Shown: piece by piece, positions 26,660 through 35,904 of the stretch
How the letters are laid out: each line of letters begins with the position of its first letter
Position numbering within the stretch: the first letter of the stretch is position 1
From: JAJEDW01 sp963555775
GTDB taxonomy: Bacteria > Acidobacteriota > Terriglobia > 20CM-2-55-15
Direction of reading: 5' to 3'
Length of the DNA stretch: 64,000 nt
Assembly: GCA_963555775.3 (NCBI GenBank)
Contig: CAUVWY020000004.1
Location: 186,001 to 250,000 of the forward strand
The notes under the pieces: model-generated
What the model was told of the DNA's origin: nothing
Seen by the model: the letters and a program-made list of their open reading frames with translations, nothing else
Databases searched by the model: none
Made by a program: the position numbers and the translations under genes

Positions 26660-29600
26660 CTAGAATTCGACGCGAGCGTTAATCACGAACGTCCGCTGCC
26701 CCGTCGCACTGGTGATACGGCCGAAATTGCCGGAGTTGATGTCCGTGTTCGGATTACCCCATTGCGGCGTGTTCAGGATGTTGATGCCATCCGCCCGGAG
26801 GGTGAACTGCGTCGTCTCGTTGAGCTGAATACTCTTGCTCAACGCGACGTCGAGTCCGAGGCCTCCCGGACCTTCCAGCGCCGGGAAGTTGAAGGCCGTG
26901 TTGCCGGTCGTTCCTGGCTGCGGGTTCTGAAGAACGATGTTGCCGGAGGCGTCCACGACGACCTGGTTGCCGAAGTCGCCGGACAGGCGGTTGGGGTCGC
27001 TGCCAAAGTTCGGTAACGGCGCATCCTGCACCGACAGGTTCGGGAAGTATTCGACGATCCGATCGCCGACCCGGACGCCGCTCAGACCCTCGGGCAGGTT
27101 CCCGACCAGATCAGCCGTGTTGGAATCGGCGTTCCCGGCCAGCGTCTCCCTGCCGCTCGTGAACGACATGGGTACGCCGGAGGTCCACGAAAAGATGCTG
27201 GATACCAGCCATCCCTCCACGACCCGGTTGACCCATGACGGCGCCTGACTGAGTAGAGTCTGGCCCGGGCCGAACGGCAGCGCCCACGTCGCGTGACCTT
27301 TGAAACCGTGCGAACGGTGGAAGCGGAGCAGCCCGCGCGACAGGCTCCGGTTGCGGGGATCGCGGGCGTTGCGCGTGGTGTCGCTCGCCCTGGCGTTGCC
27401 CCCCAGCGAGTATCCCAGGTTCTTGGACCAGGTGTAGCTGAACTGGCCGCTCAAACCCTGGGAGAACCGGCGGGTCACCTTCGCCTGGAGCGAATGGTAG
27501 ATCGAATTGTCGTAGTTGCCATGGAGCCGGGCGTCGGCGAACTGCGGGTTGACCATGATGAAGTTTTCGGGGAAGCCGTTCGTTCGGAGCAATCCGCCGT
27601 TCCGGCCCGTTCCGGTGGGCGTCGAGTTGAGCCATTCGGCCAGGGACGCCACGTCGCCGTTGGCGAACCACTGGTCGGTCACGGCGAATGCCCGGAGCGC
27701 TGCCGATCCGGTGCCGTTGGTCCCGACCGTGGTGCCGCCAATCCGGATGCCGTCCAGCATCCGGTCGAACAGGGCCGCGTCTCCTCCGGCCCGCGTGATG
27801 TTGTACGCATCGAGGAGCCCGTTCTCGAAGAGGTTGGGCTCGTTCAACTCGATTGCCCCGCGCAGCTTGGTGCCCTTGGTGCCGATCCAGCTCACGTCAA
27901 AGATCATGTTGGCCCCCAGATCCCGCTGGACGGACAGATTGAAGTTCTGCACATAGGGAACCACGCGGTCGTCGTCCCACCCCTGAATGTTGATGTTCCG
28001 TGCGGTGAGCGGAACCGGAGAGAGCGGCACTGCGCCTCCGAGGTCCAGAGGAAGGATGTTCGCGTTGGGATCGGTGGCCGCCTGGAGATCCAGGTAGGTG
28101 GCCGGCCTCAAGGGCCGCGCCAGGGACACGCCCGGCATGTTGGTGGTCTGGCTGGTGTACTGAAGGAACGTCGGCGCTCCCGTGTAATTGATCCCGTAGC
28201 CGCCGCGGACGATCGTTTCGCGGTCGAACCACGGCAGGCTCCAACTGAAACCGATCGATGGGGCGATGTTGTTCCAGTCGTTCTGATGCACGGTGATATC
28301 CGGGTTGGGAGAGTTCTTTCCGACCATCTGGACGGTGGTCAGGGCGCCCCCGGAGGCGTACGGATCCCAAAGGGCGTCGTAGCCCGTTCCTGAAATGCCG
28401 AACATCCCGGCCTGGCCGCCGTTGATATATCCGGCGAGACCGTCCGAGTCCCAGGGCACGCCGTACTTGTCGTAGCGCAGGCCCAGGTTCAACGTGAAGT
28501 CGGTGGTCACCTTCCAGTTGTCCTTGATGAACCCCGCGAAGTCGATCTGATGCCAGTTGCTGATCTTCACGGTGTTGTCGCGAAAGTCTGAAAATTCGGT
28601 ATCGAAGGAGTTGTTCAGGAAGTTCCCGTGGGTAATTTGCTGGACCGTGCCGGCAAGGGTCGCGAGCAGGTTTTCGGCTGTTCCGATATCGCTCGCGTTC
28701 AGGCCGGTGAAGTTGTCGCTGTTGATGCCCGGCACCGGGACGTTGCCCACCCCGAGCGTCGTGCTGGGATTGATCGTCGCGCCGGCGCCCGAGCTGTACT
28801 GCAGCGAGTCGGCCCGGGTCCACTCGAAACCGGTCTGGAAGGAATGGGTGCCCTGGATCCAGCTCACTGTATCGGCAAACTGCCAGAGCGGGCTCAGGCC
28901 GTTCCGCGGCGCCGCGCTGCCGTAGCTGGCATAATTGCCCAGGCCCATGCTCTGCGCGATATAAAACGGCGTCCCCAGGACTTCGGGAAAACTGGCGCGC
29001 GCCTCGGTGGCGATCTCATCGAATTCCTGCTCGGCCAGCGGTGCGCCGAACTTGAATCCCCTGTACAGCGAGGACCATCCGACCCAGCTATCCCGTTTGA
29101 ATCCCCAACGGAATTCGTTCAACACGGTCGGAGAAATCGTGGACGTCCAGTTGGCCGTGTAGAAATCCGGAACCCGATTGACCTCCCCGAAGTAGCCGTC
29201 CGGGAAATCCGGCAGGCCGGTCTGTCGGGTGACCGCCCAGTTTTCTTCCCGGGACATCGTGTAGGAGATCTTGTTGGCGTCATTGATCTGATAGTCGATT
29301 CGGACGGTCAGGTGGTCCCGGTTCGTGTTCGGGTCGGTCCCCGTCGAACTGTCCGTGCCCGAGTGGCGCCGCAGCCATCGGTAACCCGCGGTGTTGAGGC
29401 CATCCCCGACGGTCCAGTCATTAGGCAACGGCATTCGCGCCAGGTATTCGGGCCCGACCCAGACCGGATCGATTCCCGTCCGGTTGGGGTCGTCGACGTC
29501 GTCGAAAAGGTTGAACGAGGCCAGTTCGGAGGCGGGGAGCGTCAGGTTTCCGTTCAGATCCACCGATGCCGTTCTTGAAAACGCATTGCCGTTTCTGCGT

Positions 29601-30577
29601 CCGGGGAAATAGCGGAAGTCGCCTTGCCGCGCCGGTCCAGTCAGAACGGTGGTCCGGATATTCTGTTTTTCCAGATAGCGCTGCCCGTCATAGAGCACAA
29701 AGAAGAAGGCCTTGTTGCGGACGATGGGTCCGCCGATCCGGCCACCGAACTGGTTCCGGTTCTGATAGCTTTTCTGTGCGCCCACCAGGTTCTGGAACCA
29801 GCCCTGACTGCTCAAGGCCGAGTTGAAGTTGGTGTAAAAGAGCGCGCCGTGAAGGTCGTTGCCTCCAGAACGAGTCCGGAGCCGGACCTGTCCGGAGCCC
29901 CGGCCCATCGCGGCGTCGACGGTGGTGACATTGATCTGGACTTCCTCGACCAGATCGGGACTGGTGAAGATGGCCGAATATGCGCCATTCCAGTCGCTGA
30001 ACCGTCCGTCGTTGGTCGGCAGGCCGTCACGCGTCGTATTGATCTGGCTCATCCGGGCGCCGCCGAAGTTGTCGCCGACGGTTCCGGCCGTGATACTGAT
30101 CAGGTCAATCACGTTGCGGGTCGGCAAGGGCAGGCTGGACACCTCGAGGTCCGGCAGGACATCTCCGACCGAGGCCGACGTTTGAGCCAACAAGATGTCG
30201 GCATCCACGACGACCTCCACTGTCTGTGTCACCTGGCCGACCTGCAGTTCGAAATTGAGCCGCACCTGCGACCCCTGATTCAAGACCACTTCGCTAAGGA
30301 CCGCGGTCTGAAAGCCGGGCAGCGAGGCGGTCAAGTCGTAGGTCCCAGGTTGCAGGCTCTGAAAATTATAGGACCCGGTTTCGTTGCTGACCGTCGAGGT
30401 CACAATACCGGTATTGACGTTGGTGGCATCGACTTCGGCGCCCGGAATCAAGGCGCCGGTAACGTCGGTAACCGTGCCGCTCGCAGTCGCATTGACTTGA
30501 GCGAACGTCGTTGTCGCCAAGCTCAGGCACAGTACCAGAGCCGCGGGAACGCTCATCGCAAAGTTCCGCAGGGTCAT
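26660..30577 (-). CDS. Oar-type TonB-dependent receptor, intact
   Basis: About 1305 residues. ATG 30577 has GGAGG seven bases upstream and gives a signal peptide (MTLRNFAMSVPAALVLCLSL, cleavage near FAQ). It is followed by the carboxypeptidase-regulatory-like domain (ATASGTVTDVTGALIPGAEV, about 30-110), a plug (DLEVSSLPLPTRNVIDL...RIGGPIVRNKAFFFVLYD) and the barrel, ending in the typical C-terminal Phe (TFVINARVEF). It is clearly a paralogue of the broken receptor at 15.6-19.5 kb. The ligand is unknown; polymers or peptides are usual guesses for this family. Confidence 0.95.
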   Translation of the reverse strand: MTLRNFAMSVPAALVLCLSLATTTFAQVNATASGTVTDVTGALIPGAEVDATNVNTGIVTSTVSNETGSYNFQSLQPGTYDLTASLPGFQTAVLSEVVLNQGSQVRLNFELQVGQVTQTVEVVVDADILLAQTSASVGDVLPDLEVSSLPLPTRNVIDLISITAGTVGDNFGGARMSQINTTRDGLPTNDGRFSDWNGAYSAIFTSPDLVEEVQINVTTVDAAMGRGSGQVRLRTRSGGNDLHGALFYTNFNSALSSQGWFQNLVGAQKSYQNRNQFGGRIGGPIVRNKAFFFVLYDGQRYLEKQNIRTTVLTGPARQGDFRYFPGRRNGNAFSRTASVDLNGNLTLPASELASFNLFDDVDDPNRTGIDPVWVGPEYLARMPLPNDWTVGDGLNTAGYRWLRRHSGTDSSTGTDPNTNRDHLTVRIDYQINDANKISYTMSREENWAVTRQTGLPDFPDGYFGEVNRVPDFYTANWTSTISPTVLNEFRWGFKRDSWVGWSSLYRGFKFGAPLAEQEFDEIATEARASFPEVLGTPFYIAQSMGLGNYASYGSAAPRNGLSPLWQFADTVSWIQGTHSFQTGFEWTRADSLQYSSGAGATINPSTTLGVGNVPVPGINSDNFTGLNASDIGTAENLLATLAGTVQQITHGNFLNNSFDTEFSDFRDNTVKISNWHQIDFAGFIKDNWKVTTDFTLNLGLRYDKYGVPWDSDGLAGYINGGQAGMFGISGTGYDALWDPYASGGALTTVQMVGKNSPNPDITVHQNDWNNIAPSIGFSWSLPWFDRETIVRGGYGINYTGAPTFLQYTSQTTNMPGVSLARPLRPATYLDLQAATDPNANILPLDLGGAVPLSPVPLTARNINIQGWDDDRVVPYVQNFNLSVQRDLGANMIFDVSWIGTKGTKLRGAIELNEPNLFENGLLDAYNITRAGGDAALFDRMLDGIRIGGTTVGTNGTGSAALRAFAVTDQWFANGDVASLAEWLNSTPTGTGRNGGLLRTNGFPENFIMVNPQFADARLHGNYDNSIYHSLQAKVTRRFSQGLSGQFSYTWSKNLGYSLGGNARASDTTRNARDPRNRSLSRGLLRFHRSHGFKGHATWALPFGPGQTLLSQAPSWVNRVVEGWLVSSIFSWTSGVPMSFTSGRETLAGNADSNTADLVGNLPEGLSGVRVGDRIVEYFPNLSVQDAPLPNFGSDPNRLSGDFGNQVVVDASGNIVLQNPQPGTTGNTAFNFPALEGPGGLGLDVALSKSIQLNETTQFTLRADGINILNTPQWGNPNTDINSGNFGRITSATGQRTFVINARVEF

Positions 30578-30769
30578 CTCAACCTCCACTTCCCAAAGGG
30601 ATGGTGCGGCTGTAGCGGACTTCGATCGTTTGCGTGATCGGTTCGACGCCGATTGTCCGTTGGCAGCCGCGGTTCGCTATTCAATTGTGTCGGGGGTCAC
30701 AGTGGAAGTCTTTGCCTGTACGTGGGGCGAGTCAAGGTATTAACAACTGCCTGCCCGGCACGTTTCGGC

Positions 30770-32025
30770 AGCGTGGGGGCGCGATATTTAGGGGAGGAAG
30801 TGCGGGCATCCGGCCCGCAAGGGTCAGTCCCGATCCTGAATATTGAGCCGCTTTGGCTTGGCCTGCTTCTGTAATGCCTTACAGGGAAGAGAAGAGCGGG
30901 CGTGGCGCGTATACGGGCGCAACCGGCGCGAGGCACGCGCCTGAGAACGCGCCGCACCACGCGCCTGAGAACGCGCCGCACCACGCGCCTGAGAACGCGC
31001 CGCACCACGCGCCTGAGAACGCGCCGCACCACGCGCCTGAGAACGCGCCGCACCACGCGCCTGAGAACGCGCCGCACCACGCGCCTGAGAACGCGCCGCA
31101 CCACGCGCCTGAGAACGCGCCGCACCACGCGCCTGAGAACGCGCCGCACCAAGCGACTTCCTTAATCCTGAGAACGCGCCGCACCACGCGCCTGAGAACG
31201 CGCCGCACGCGCCTGAGAACGCGCCGCACCACGCGCCTGAGAACGCGCCGCACCACGCGCCTGAGAACGCGCCGCACCACGCGCCTGAGAACGCGCCGCA
31301 CCACGCGCCTGAGAACGCGCCGCACCACGCGCCTGAGAACGCGCCGCACCACGCGCCTGAGAACGCGCCGCACCACGCGCCTGAGAACGCGCCGCACGCG
31401 CCTGAGAACGCGCCGCACCACGCGCCTGAGAACGCGCCGCACCACGCGCCTGAGAACGCGCCGCACCACGCGCCTGAGAACGCGCCGCACCACGCGCCTG
31501 AGAACGCGCCGCACCACGCGCCTGAGAACGCGCCGCACCACGCGCCTGAGAACGCGCCGCACCACGCGCCTGAGAACGCGCCGCACCACGCGCCTGAGAA
31601 CGCGCCGCACCACGCGCCTGAGAACGCGCCGCACCACGCGCCTGAGAACGCGCCGCACCACGCGCCTGAGAACGCGCCGCACCACGCGCCAGAGAAGAGA
31701 TGCTCGCAAAGGACTTCCTTAATCCTGAATAACGCATCCATTCTTGCGCGCAGCAGCGCGCCCTGGGAACGCGGGCATCCTGCCCGCAAAGGAGTTCCTG
31801 AATCCTGAATATTGAGCCCGTGGGAACGCGACCTGCTCCTGTCGTGCATTACTGGGGGGAGAAAGATGCGGGCAAGATGCCCGCGTTCAACGGCGCGTTC
31901 CTCACGCCGGGCGCGTAGCGGCGTGTTCCTCACGCCGGATCAAGCGCGGGGCCTCAAGGTTTCTGATTGAACTGGAAGTAAGGTGCGGACCTTGGGTGGG
32001 CGGCGCGGGAAGAAGAGCGGGCCAA
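30770..32025. repeat. Largest dispersed hairpin repeat field, surrounding a 24-bp tandem array
   Basis: Mosaic blocks flank the array on both sides. On the left are GTCAGTCCCGATCCTGAATA, TTGGCCTGCTTCTGTAATGC and GAAGAGCGGGCGTGGCGCG. On the right are two GCGGGCANNNTGCCCGC hairpins (31771, 31868), GGCGCGTTCCTCACGCC and GGCGTGTTCCTCACGCC (31920-31936), and GATCAAGCGCGGGGCC. The same blocks in the same order occur near 39.2 kb and 54.5 kb without the array, so the array expanded inside one copy. Confidence 0.88.
30937..31690. repeat. Minisatellite: about 31 copies of a 24-bp unit
   Basis: Nine units run from 30937 to 31152. A 14-base interruption (AAGCGACTTCCTTAAT region) follows, then 22 units to about 31690. 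Each unit contains ACGCGCCTGAGAACGCGCC plus GCACC; two units lack three bases (21 bp). The unit is a fragment of the dispersed repeat words CACGCGCC and TGAGAACGCGCC. Because 24 is a multiple of three, long frames stay open on both strands, but nothing indicates translation. Confidence 0.97.
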
Positions 32026-32092
32026 ATACTTTGACAGTGGGTTCGTTTCGGAAGATGCTCAAAACTTCGGACAACCCTGGAGGGAGTGAACG

Positions 32093-34033
32093 ATGGCCAA
32101 ATCACCAAAACAGAAAGAATCGACGAAGGGCGTGGATCGTCGCGGTTTTCTCAAGAGCGCGGCTGTTGGCGCGGCCAGCGGAGCAACCGCGCTGGTGGCC
32201 GGAGTCGGGGGCGCTGGCGCACCGGCCTCCGCGGAAGCCGCCCATGCGCCCGCTATCGGGCCGCCGACCGCGCAGCAGATCGATCGCGACGCCGGCAACG
32301 CCCAGCCTCCGGCCCAGGTGCGGGCGGTCCAGCGCGCCGGTTCGGACCTGATGGTCCAGGTCCTTAAAGACCTCGGCATCGAATACGTCGCGTCCAACCC
32401 GGGATCGAGCTTCGAAGGCATACAGGAATCCATCGTCAACTACGGCAATCCGCCCAACACGATGCCCGAATTCATCACGGCGTTGCACGAGGAAACCTCC
32501 GTCGACATGGCCAACGGGTACGGCAAGGCCGAAGGCCGGCCCATGTGCGCCATGCTGCACGGCACCATCGGAATTCAGCATGCGGCGATGGCCATCTACC
32601 AGGCCTACTACGCGGGGACTCCCATGTTGCTGCTGGCCGGGCGCGACGACGGGTTCATCCAGGCGCATACCGCCAACGACATGGCCGGAATCGTGCGGCA
32701 CATCACGAAGTGGGACGCCCAACCCACAACGTTGATGGGATCGTTGGAAGCCATTCAGGAAGCCTACCGGCAGGCGATCACTCCGCCGACCGCACCCACC
32801 CTCGTCGTTCTCGACATGGAGCTTCAGAAGGAAGAAGCCGGCGACATGGCGGTGCCGGCCTACCGCCCGCCTCAAATTTCGGGCGTCGATTCGACGACTG
32901 CGCGAGAGATCGCCCAGGCACTCCTCGGCGCCGGCAATCCGCGAATCGCCGTCGGAAGCCTGCGAACGTTCGACGGTGTCCAAGGCGCGGTCGAACTTGC
33001 CGATTTGGTGGGCGCGTCCGTCAGTACCAGTGCGACGGCCGGGCCGATGAGCTTTCCCCAGAGGCATCCGCTATGCGGCCCGGGCGCCGATACCGAATAC
33101 GACTACACTCTGGGGCTCGAATCGAACGGAACCGTGTCGTTGCGGGGCCCCGCGATAGCGACTCTGGCGCCCGACCGGGACGTCACGGGTATCGGCTATG
33201 GGGGCTTGCGAACCAACGCCCCGGCCGGCGGCGGTCGCGGCGGTGGCGGCGGCGCCCAGTCGGGCCGAACGATTTCGGTCGATGCCGAAGCCAGCATTCC
33301 GGCCATCGTTGCCGCCCTCGCGCGCGAGATGACGGCCGACCATCGTCGAACGATCGAGGAGCGCAAGTCCCGGCATGCCACGGCAAACCAGCAGGCTTAC
33401 GTGTCGGCCCTGAGAGCCGCGATCGAGGACAAGAAGATCGGCTGGGATGCCAGTCCCGTCAGCACGGCGCGAATTTACTCTGAACTGTGGCCGTTGATCA
33501 TGGACGAAGACTGGTGTCTCTCTTCGCCGAGCGGGTTTTCGGGCGGTCACCACCGCCAACTGTGGGCACACAACAAGCCCTACAGCTACCTTGGGGGGCA
33601 GGGCGCCGGCGGCATGGGCTACGGCGCGGGCGCCTCGGGAGGAGCGGCGCTGGCGGCAAAGCATCGCGGCCGGTTCGTGGTCAACGTCCAGACCGACGGC
33701 GACATGAACTATACGCCCGGGGTCCTGTGGTCGGCGGCCCACCATCGGCTCCCGATGCTGACGGTCATGCACAACAACCGTGCGTGGCATCAGGAACTCA
33801 TGTTCCTCGAGTACATGGCCGGCGTCCGCGGGCGGGGAACCGATCGCGGGCACATCGGCACGACCTTCCGCGATCCCTTCATCGACTACGCCAAGATGGC
33901 CGAGGCCTACGGCATGGCCGGCGAGGGCCCGATCGAGGATCCGGCCCAACTGCAGGCGGCGCTCAGGCGCGGCGTCAACTCGGTGAAACGCGGCGAACCG
34001 TACATGATCGACGTGGTCACCCAACCGCGGTGA
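32093..34033 (+). CDS. Tat-exported thiamine-diphosphate-dependent enzyme
   Basis: A 646-residue protein of the acetolactate synthase/benzoylformate decarboxylase fold. A twin-arginine signal (VDRRGFLKSAAVGAASG) leads it to the periplasm, folded with cofactor. The conserved activating Glu is in ALHEETSVDMANGYGKAEG (about 133). The diphosphate-binding motif is TDGDMNY...LTVMHNN (about 535-565). A Gly-rich insertion lies near 380-390. The following gene encodes a c-type cytochrome, suggesting that electrons from a 2-oxo-acid or aldehyde-type oxidation go to the respiratory chain; this is inference. GGAGGGAG precedes the ATG, and TTGACA lies at 32031 with only a weak -10. Confidence 0.88.
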   Translation: MAKSPKQKESTKGVDRRGFLKSAAVGAASGATALVAGVGGAGAPASAEAAHAPAIGPPTAQQIDRDAGNAQPPAQVRAVQRAGSDLMVQVLKDLGIEYVASNPGSSFEGIQESIVNYGNPPNTMPEFITALHEETSVDMANGYGKAEGRPMCAMLHGTIGIQHAAMAIYQAYYAGTPMLLLAGRDDGFIQAHTANDMAGIVRHITKWDAQPTTLMGSLEAIQEAYRQAITPPTAPTLVVLDMELQKEEAGDMAVPAYRPPQISGVDSTTAREIAQALLGAGNPRIAVGSLRTFDGVQGAVELADLVGASVSTSATAGPMSFPQRHPLCGPGADTEYDYTLGLESNGTVSLRGPAIATLAPDRDVTGIGYGGLRTNAPAGGGRGGGGGAQSGRTISVDAEASIPAIVAALAREMTADHRRTIEERKSRHATANQQAYVSALRAAIEDKKIGWDASPVSTARIYSELWPLIMDEDWCLSSPSGFSGGHHRQLWAHNKPYSYLGGQGAGGMGYGAGASGGAALAAKHRGRFVVNVQTDGDMNYTPGVLWSAAHHRLPMLTVMHNNRAWHQELMFLEYMAGVRGRGTDRGHIGTTFRDPFIDYAKMAEAYGMAGEGPIEDPAQLQAALRRGVNSVKRGEPYMIDVVTQPR

Positions 34034-34049
34034 ACCGGGGGGTATCGGC

Positions 34050-34541
34050 GTGAAGAGCACATCGAAAACAGTCTCGCTATTGGCCGCGATCGCCATTGCG
34101 GCCCTGGCCGCCGCCCTCGACTCCGCCGCCCAGGGCCGTGGGGGACGCGGCGGAAACGCGCAAGCCACCGCGGCCTCTCCTGTCGCGCTGGGCCCGGTAG
34201 CCGGCAGCGCCGCAAACGGACGCCGGATCTACTACGAGCAGTCCTGCTACGGTTGCCACGGCTTCAACGGTGAAACCGGCGCCCGCGATCTGGTGGGAAC
34301 CAACAGCCCGGTCCTGGCCAACGAAGAAATATTTGTCCGTTTCCTGCGTCTGCGTGCGGACGTGGCGCCCTTGCTCCCTTCCACGCGAATGCCCAACTAT
34401 CCGGAAAGCGAACTCGGCAACGCGGATGCGAGCGACCTGTATGCATTCATTCGCTCGTTCCGGCTGAGCGCGCCCGATATTGAAGACGTGCCCACACTGC
34501 AGCGGATTCTGGAGTCGGCCGAACGGCCCTATGTCCCATAG
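34050..34541 (+). CDS. Periplasmic c-type cytochrome
   Basis: A 163-residue protein starting at GTG 34050, 16 bases after the ThDP gene. It has a signal peptide (residues 1-27), a Gly/Ala-rich linker, one heme-binding CYGCH (66-70) and a probable axial Met in STRMPNYPESEL (about 115). The fold is class I. The tight spacing after an exported ThDP enzyme and the terminator after it mark a two-gene unit in which this protein is the likely electron acceptor. Confidence 0.9.
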   Translation: MKSTSKTVSLLAAIAIAALAAALDSAAQGRGGRGGNAQATAASPVALGPVAGSAANGRRIYYEQSCYGCHGFNGETGARDLVGTNSPVLANEEIFVRFLRLRADVAPLLPSTRMPNYPESELGNADASDLYAFIRSFRLSAPDIEDVPTLQRILESAERPYVP

Positions 34542-34602
34542 CCGAGCGCGAAGTTTGGCCGTGGGCCGCCGCCCCCGGACGCACGAAGCGGAAAGAGCCA
34601 TG

Positions 34603-34632
34603 CCCCCGAGGTCGATCGACTTCGGGGGTTTT
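34603..34632 (+). terminator. Rho-independent terminator after the cytochrome gene
   Basis: A near-perfect palindrome, CCCCCGAGGTCGA / TCGACTTCGGGGG with one G-T pair, is followed at once by TTTT. It closes the ThDP-cytochrome unit. Confidence 0.88.
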
Positions 34633-34802
34633 CGCTGCCCATCGGACTTCGCAACCGAACATCGACGTTTATCCCGCCCGGTGGAAACTCCATCTGGAAG
34701 CATTTCTTGAATTACGGTATCGTCAGGACTTTTGCGCCAGTCGCCGAACCCCTCCACGGTATCGGGGGCGCCGCCCCGAAGCCCGGTCTCAGGAGATTCC
34801 GA

Positions 34803-35759
34803 ATGCCGACATTGACTCTTCAGTACGACGAAATCGCCGCCGCCATCGAACCCGGCAAGGTCATTGACGCCATCCAGGACATTTACGGACAGTTCTACCG
34901 GGGCGAAGTGGAGATGCCGTTCCCGTATCACTTCGAACCCACCGCCGAAAGCGTCGTGCACATCAAGAGCGCCGTCCGTTCCGGGGACCGGTACGTGATC
35001 AAGGTGGCGTCCTACTTTCCGGGCAATCCCGGCAAGGGGCTGACCAGCATTCTCGGACTCGTCATGCTGTTCGACGGGGACACGGGCGAGCCCGCGGTGA
35101 TTTTGTTCGACAACGCGCTCCTGACGCATCACCGGACCGCGGCGGCCGGTGCGGTGGGCGCACGCCTGCTCGCGCGTCCCGACAGCCGGACCGCGCTGGT
35201 GGTGGGCGTCGGCACCCAGGGCACCCTGCAAATCGACTACCTGCTCCGGGTGTGCGGCATCCAGACGGTGCTTGCGTACGCCCGCCGGGACGATGCAGTC
35301 GCCGAATACCTGACCCGTCAGTCGGCCAAACACCCTGGCGTCGAGTTTCGAGCGGCCGGGGATCTTGCCGAGGCCTGTGGGCAGGCCGATATCGTCGTGA
35401 CGACGACGCCCAACCGAGCGCCGCTTTTGATGGCCGGCTGGATTGGGGCGGGAACGCACGTGACCGCCATCGGCAGCGACAATCCCGGCAAACAGGAACT
35501 GGACCCGGCCCTGTTGAAGAAAGCCGTCTACGTGACCGACAGCACCGCCCAGTGTGCAAGAAACGGGGAACTGCAGCACGCCAAGGCCGCGGGGGTCATG
35601 ACCGAAGACGACGTCCACGCCGAAATCGGGGCCATCGTCGCCGGCGACAAGCCGGGACGGACCGATCCCGAAAGCATCACCGTGTTTGACTCGACCGGCC
35701 TCGGCGCGCAGGACCTGGCCATCGTGAATCTTGTTTACGAATCCATTCGAAAGGGTTGA
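34803..35759 (+). CDS. Ornithine cyclodeaminase / mu-crystallin family protein
   Basis: A 318-residue NAD(P)-binding protein. The Rossmann motif reads VVGVGTQGTLQIDYL (about 130-145), and the substrate region contains HIKSAVRSGDRYVIKVASYF and GLVMLFDGDTGEPAVILFD. Family members interconvert amino acids and imino or keto acids (ornithine cyclodeamination, ketimine or alanine dehydrogenation); the substrate cannot be told. ATG 34803 has AGGAG eight bases upstream; an earlier TTG 34707 keeps the frame open but gives a non-conserved extension. An aminotransferase gene follows, so a joint amino acid pathway is plausible. Confidence 0.9.
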   Translation: MPTLTLQYDEIAAAIEPGKVIDAIQDIYGQFYRGEVEMPFPYHFEPTAESVVHIKSAVRSGDRYVIKVASYFPGNPGKGLTSILGLVMLFDGDTGEPAVILFDNALLTHHRTAAAGAVGARLLARPDSRTALVVGVGTQGTLQIDYLLRVCGIQTVLAYARRDDAVAEYLTRQSAKHPGVEFRAAGDLAEACGQADIVVTTTPNRAPLLMAGWIGAGTHVTAIGSDNPGKQELDPALLKKAVYVTDSTAQCARNGELQHAKAAGVMTEDDVHAEIGAIVAGDKPGRTDPESITVFDSTGLGAQDLAIVNLVYESIRKG

Positions 35760-35799
35760 TCGCGCGAATGCGCCGAATCGGGAACCGTAACGTGTACTT

Positions 35800-35886
35800 C
35801 CGCAAGCATCCACTATTTGTGAAGCATCCGATATTGGCGAAGCATCCGGCACCTGTATTCGTGAAGCATGTACTTGTGAAGCACCG
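35800..35886 (+). repeat. Five imperfect tandem copies of a GTGAAGCATCC word
   Basis: CGCAAGCATCC, TGTGAAGCATCC, GGCGAAGCATCC, CGTGAAGCATG and TGTGAAGCACC occur at spacings of about 16-24 bases in the 145-base gap just before the aminotransferase start. They may be operator repeats or simple slippage products. They are unrelated to the GC-rich hairpin family. Confidence 0.6.
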
Positions 35887-35904
35887 AGCCGAAGGACATC
35901 GAAA

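Noticed and set aside
30937..31690. CRISPR array
   Set aside because: Units are contiguous with no unique spacers, and no cas genes are present.
30824..31933. Long frames of up to 369 codons on both strands across the 24-bp array
   Set aside because: The unit length is a multiple of three, so several frames stay open automatically. The predicted peptides are pure eight-residue repeats with no start signals and no homologue expected.
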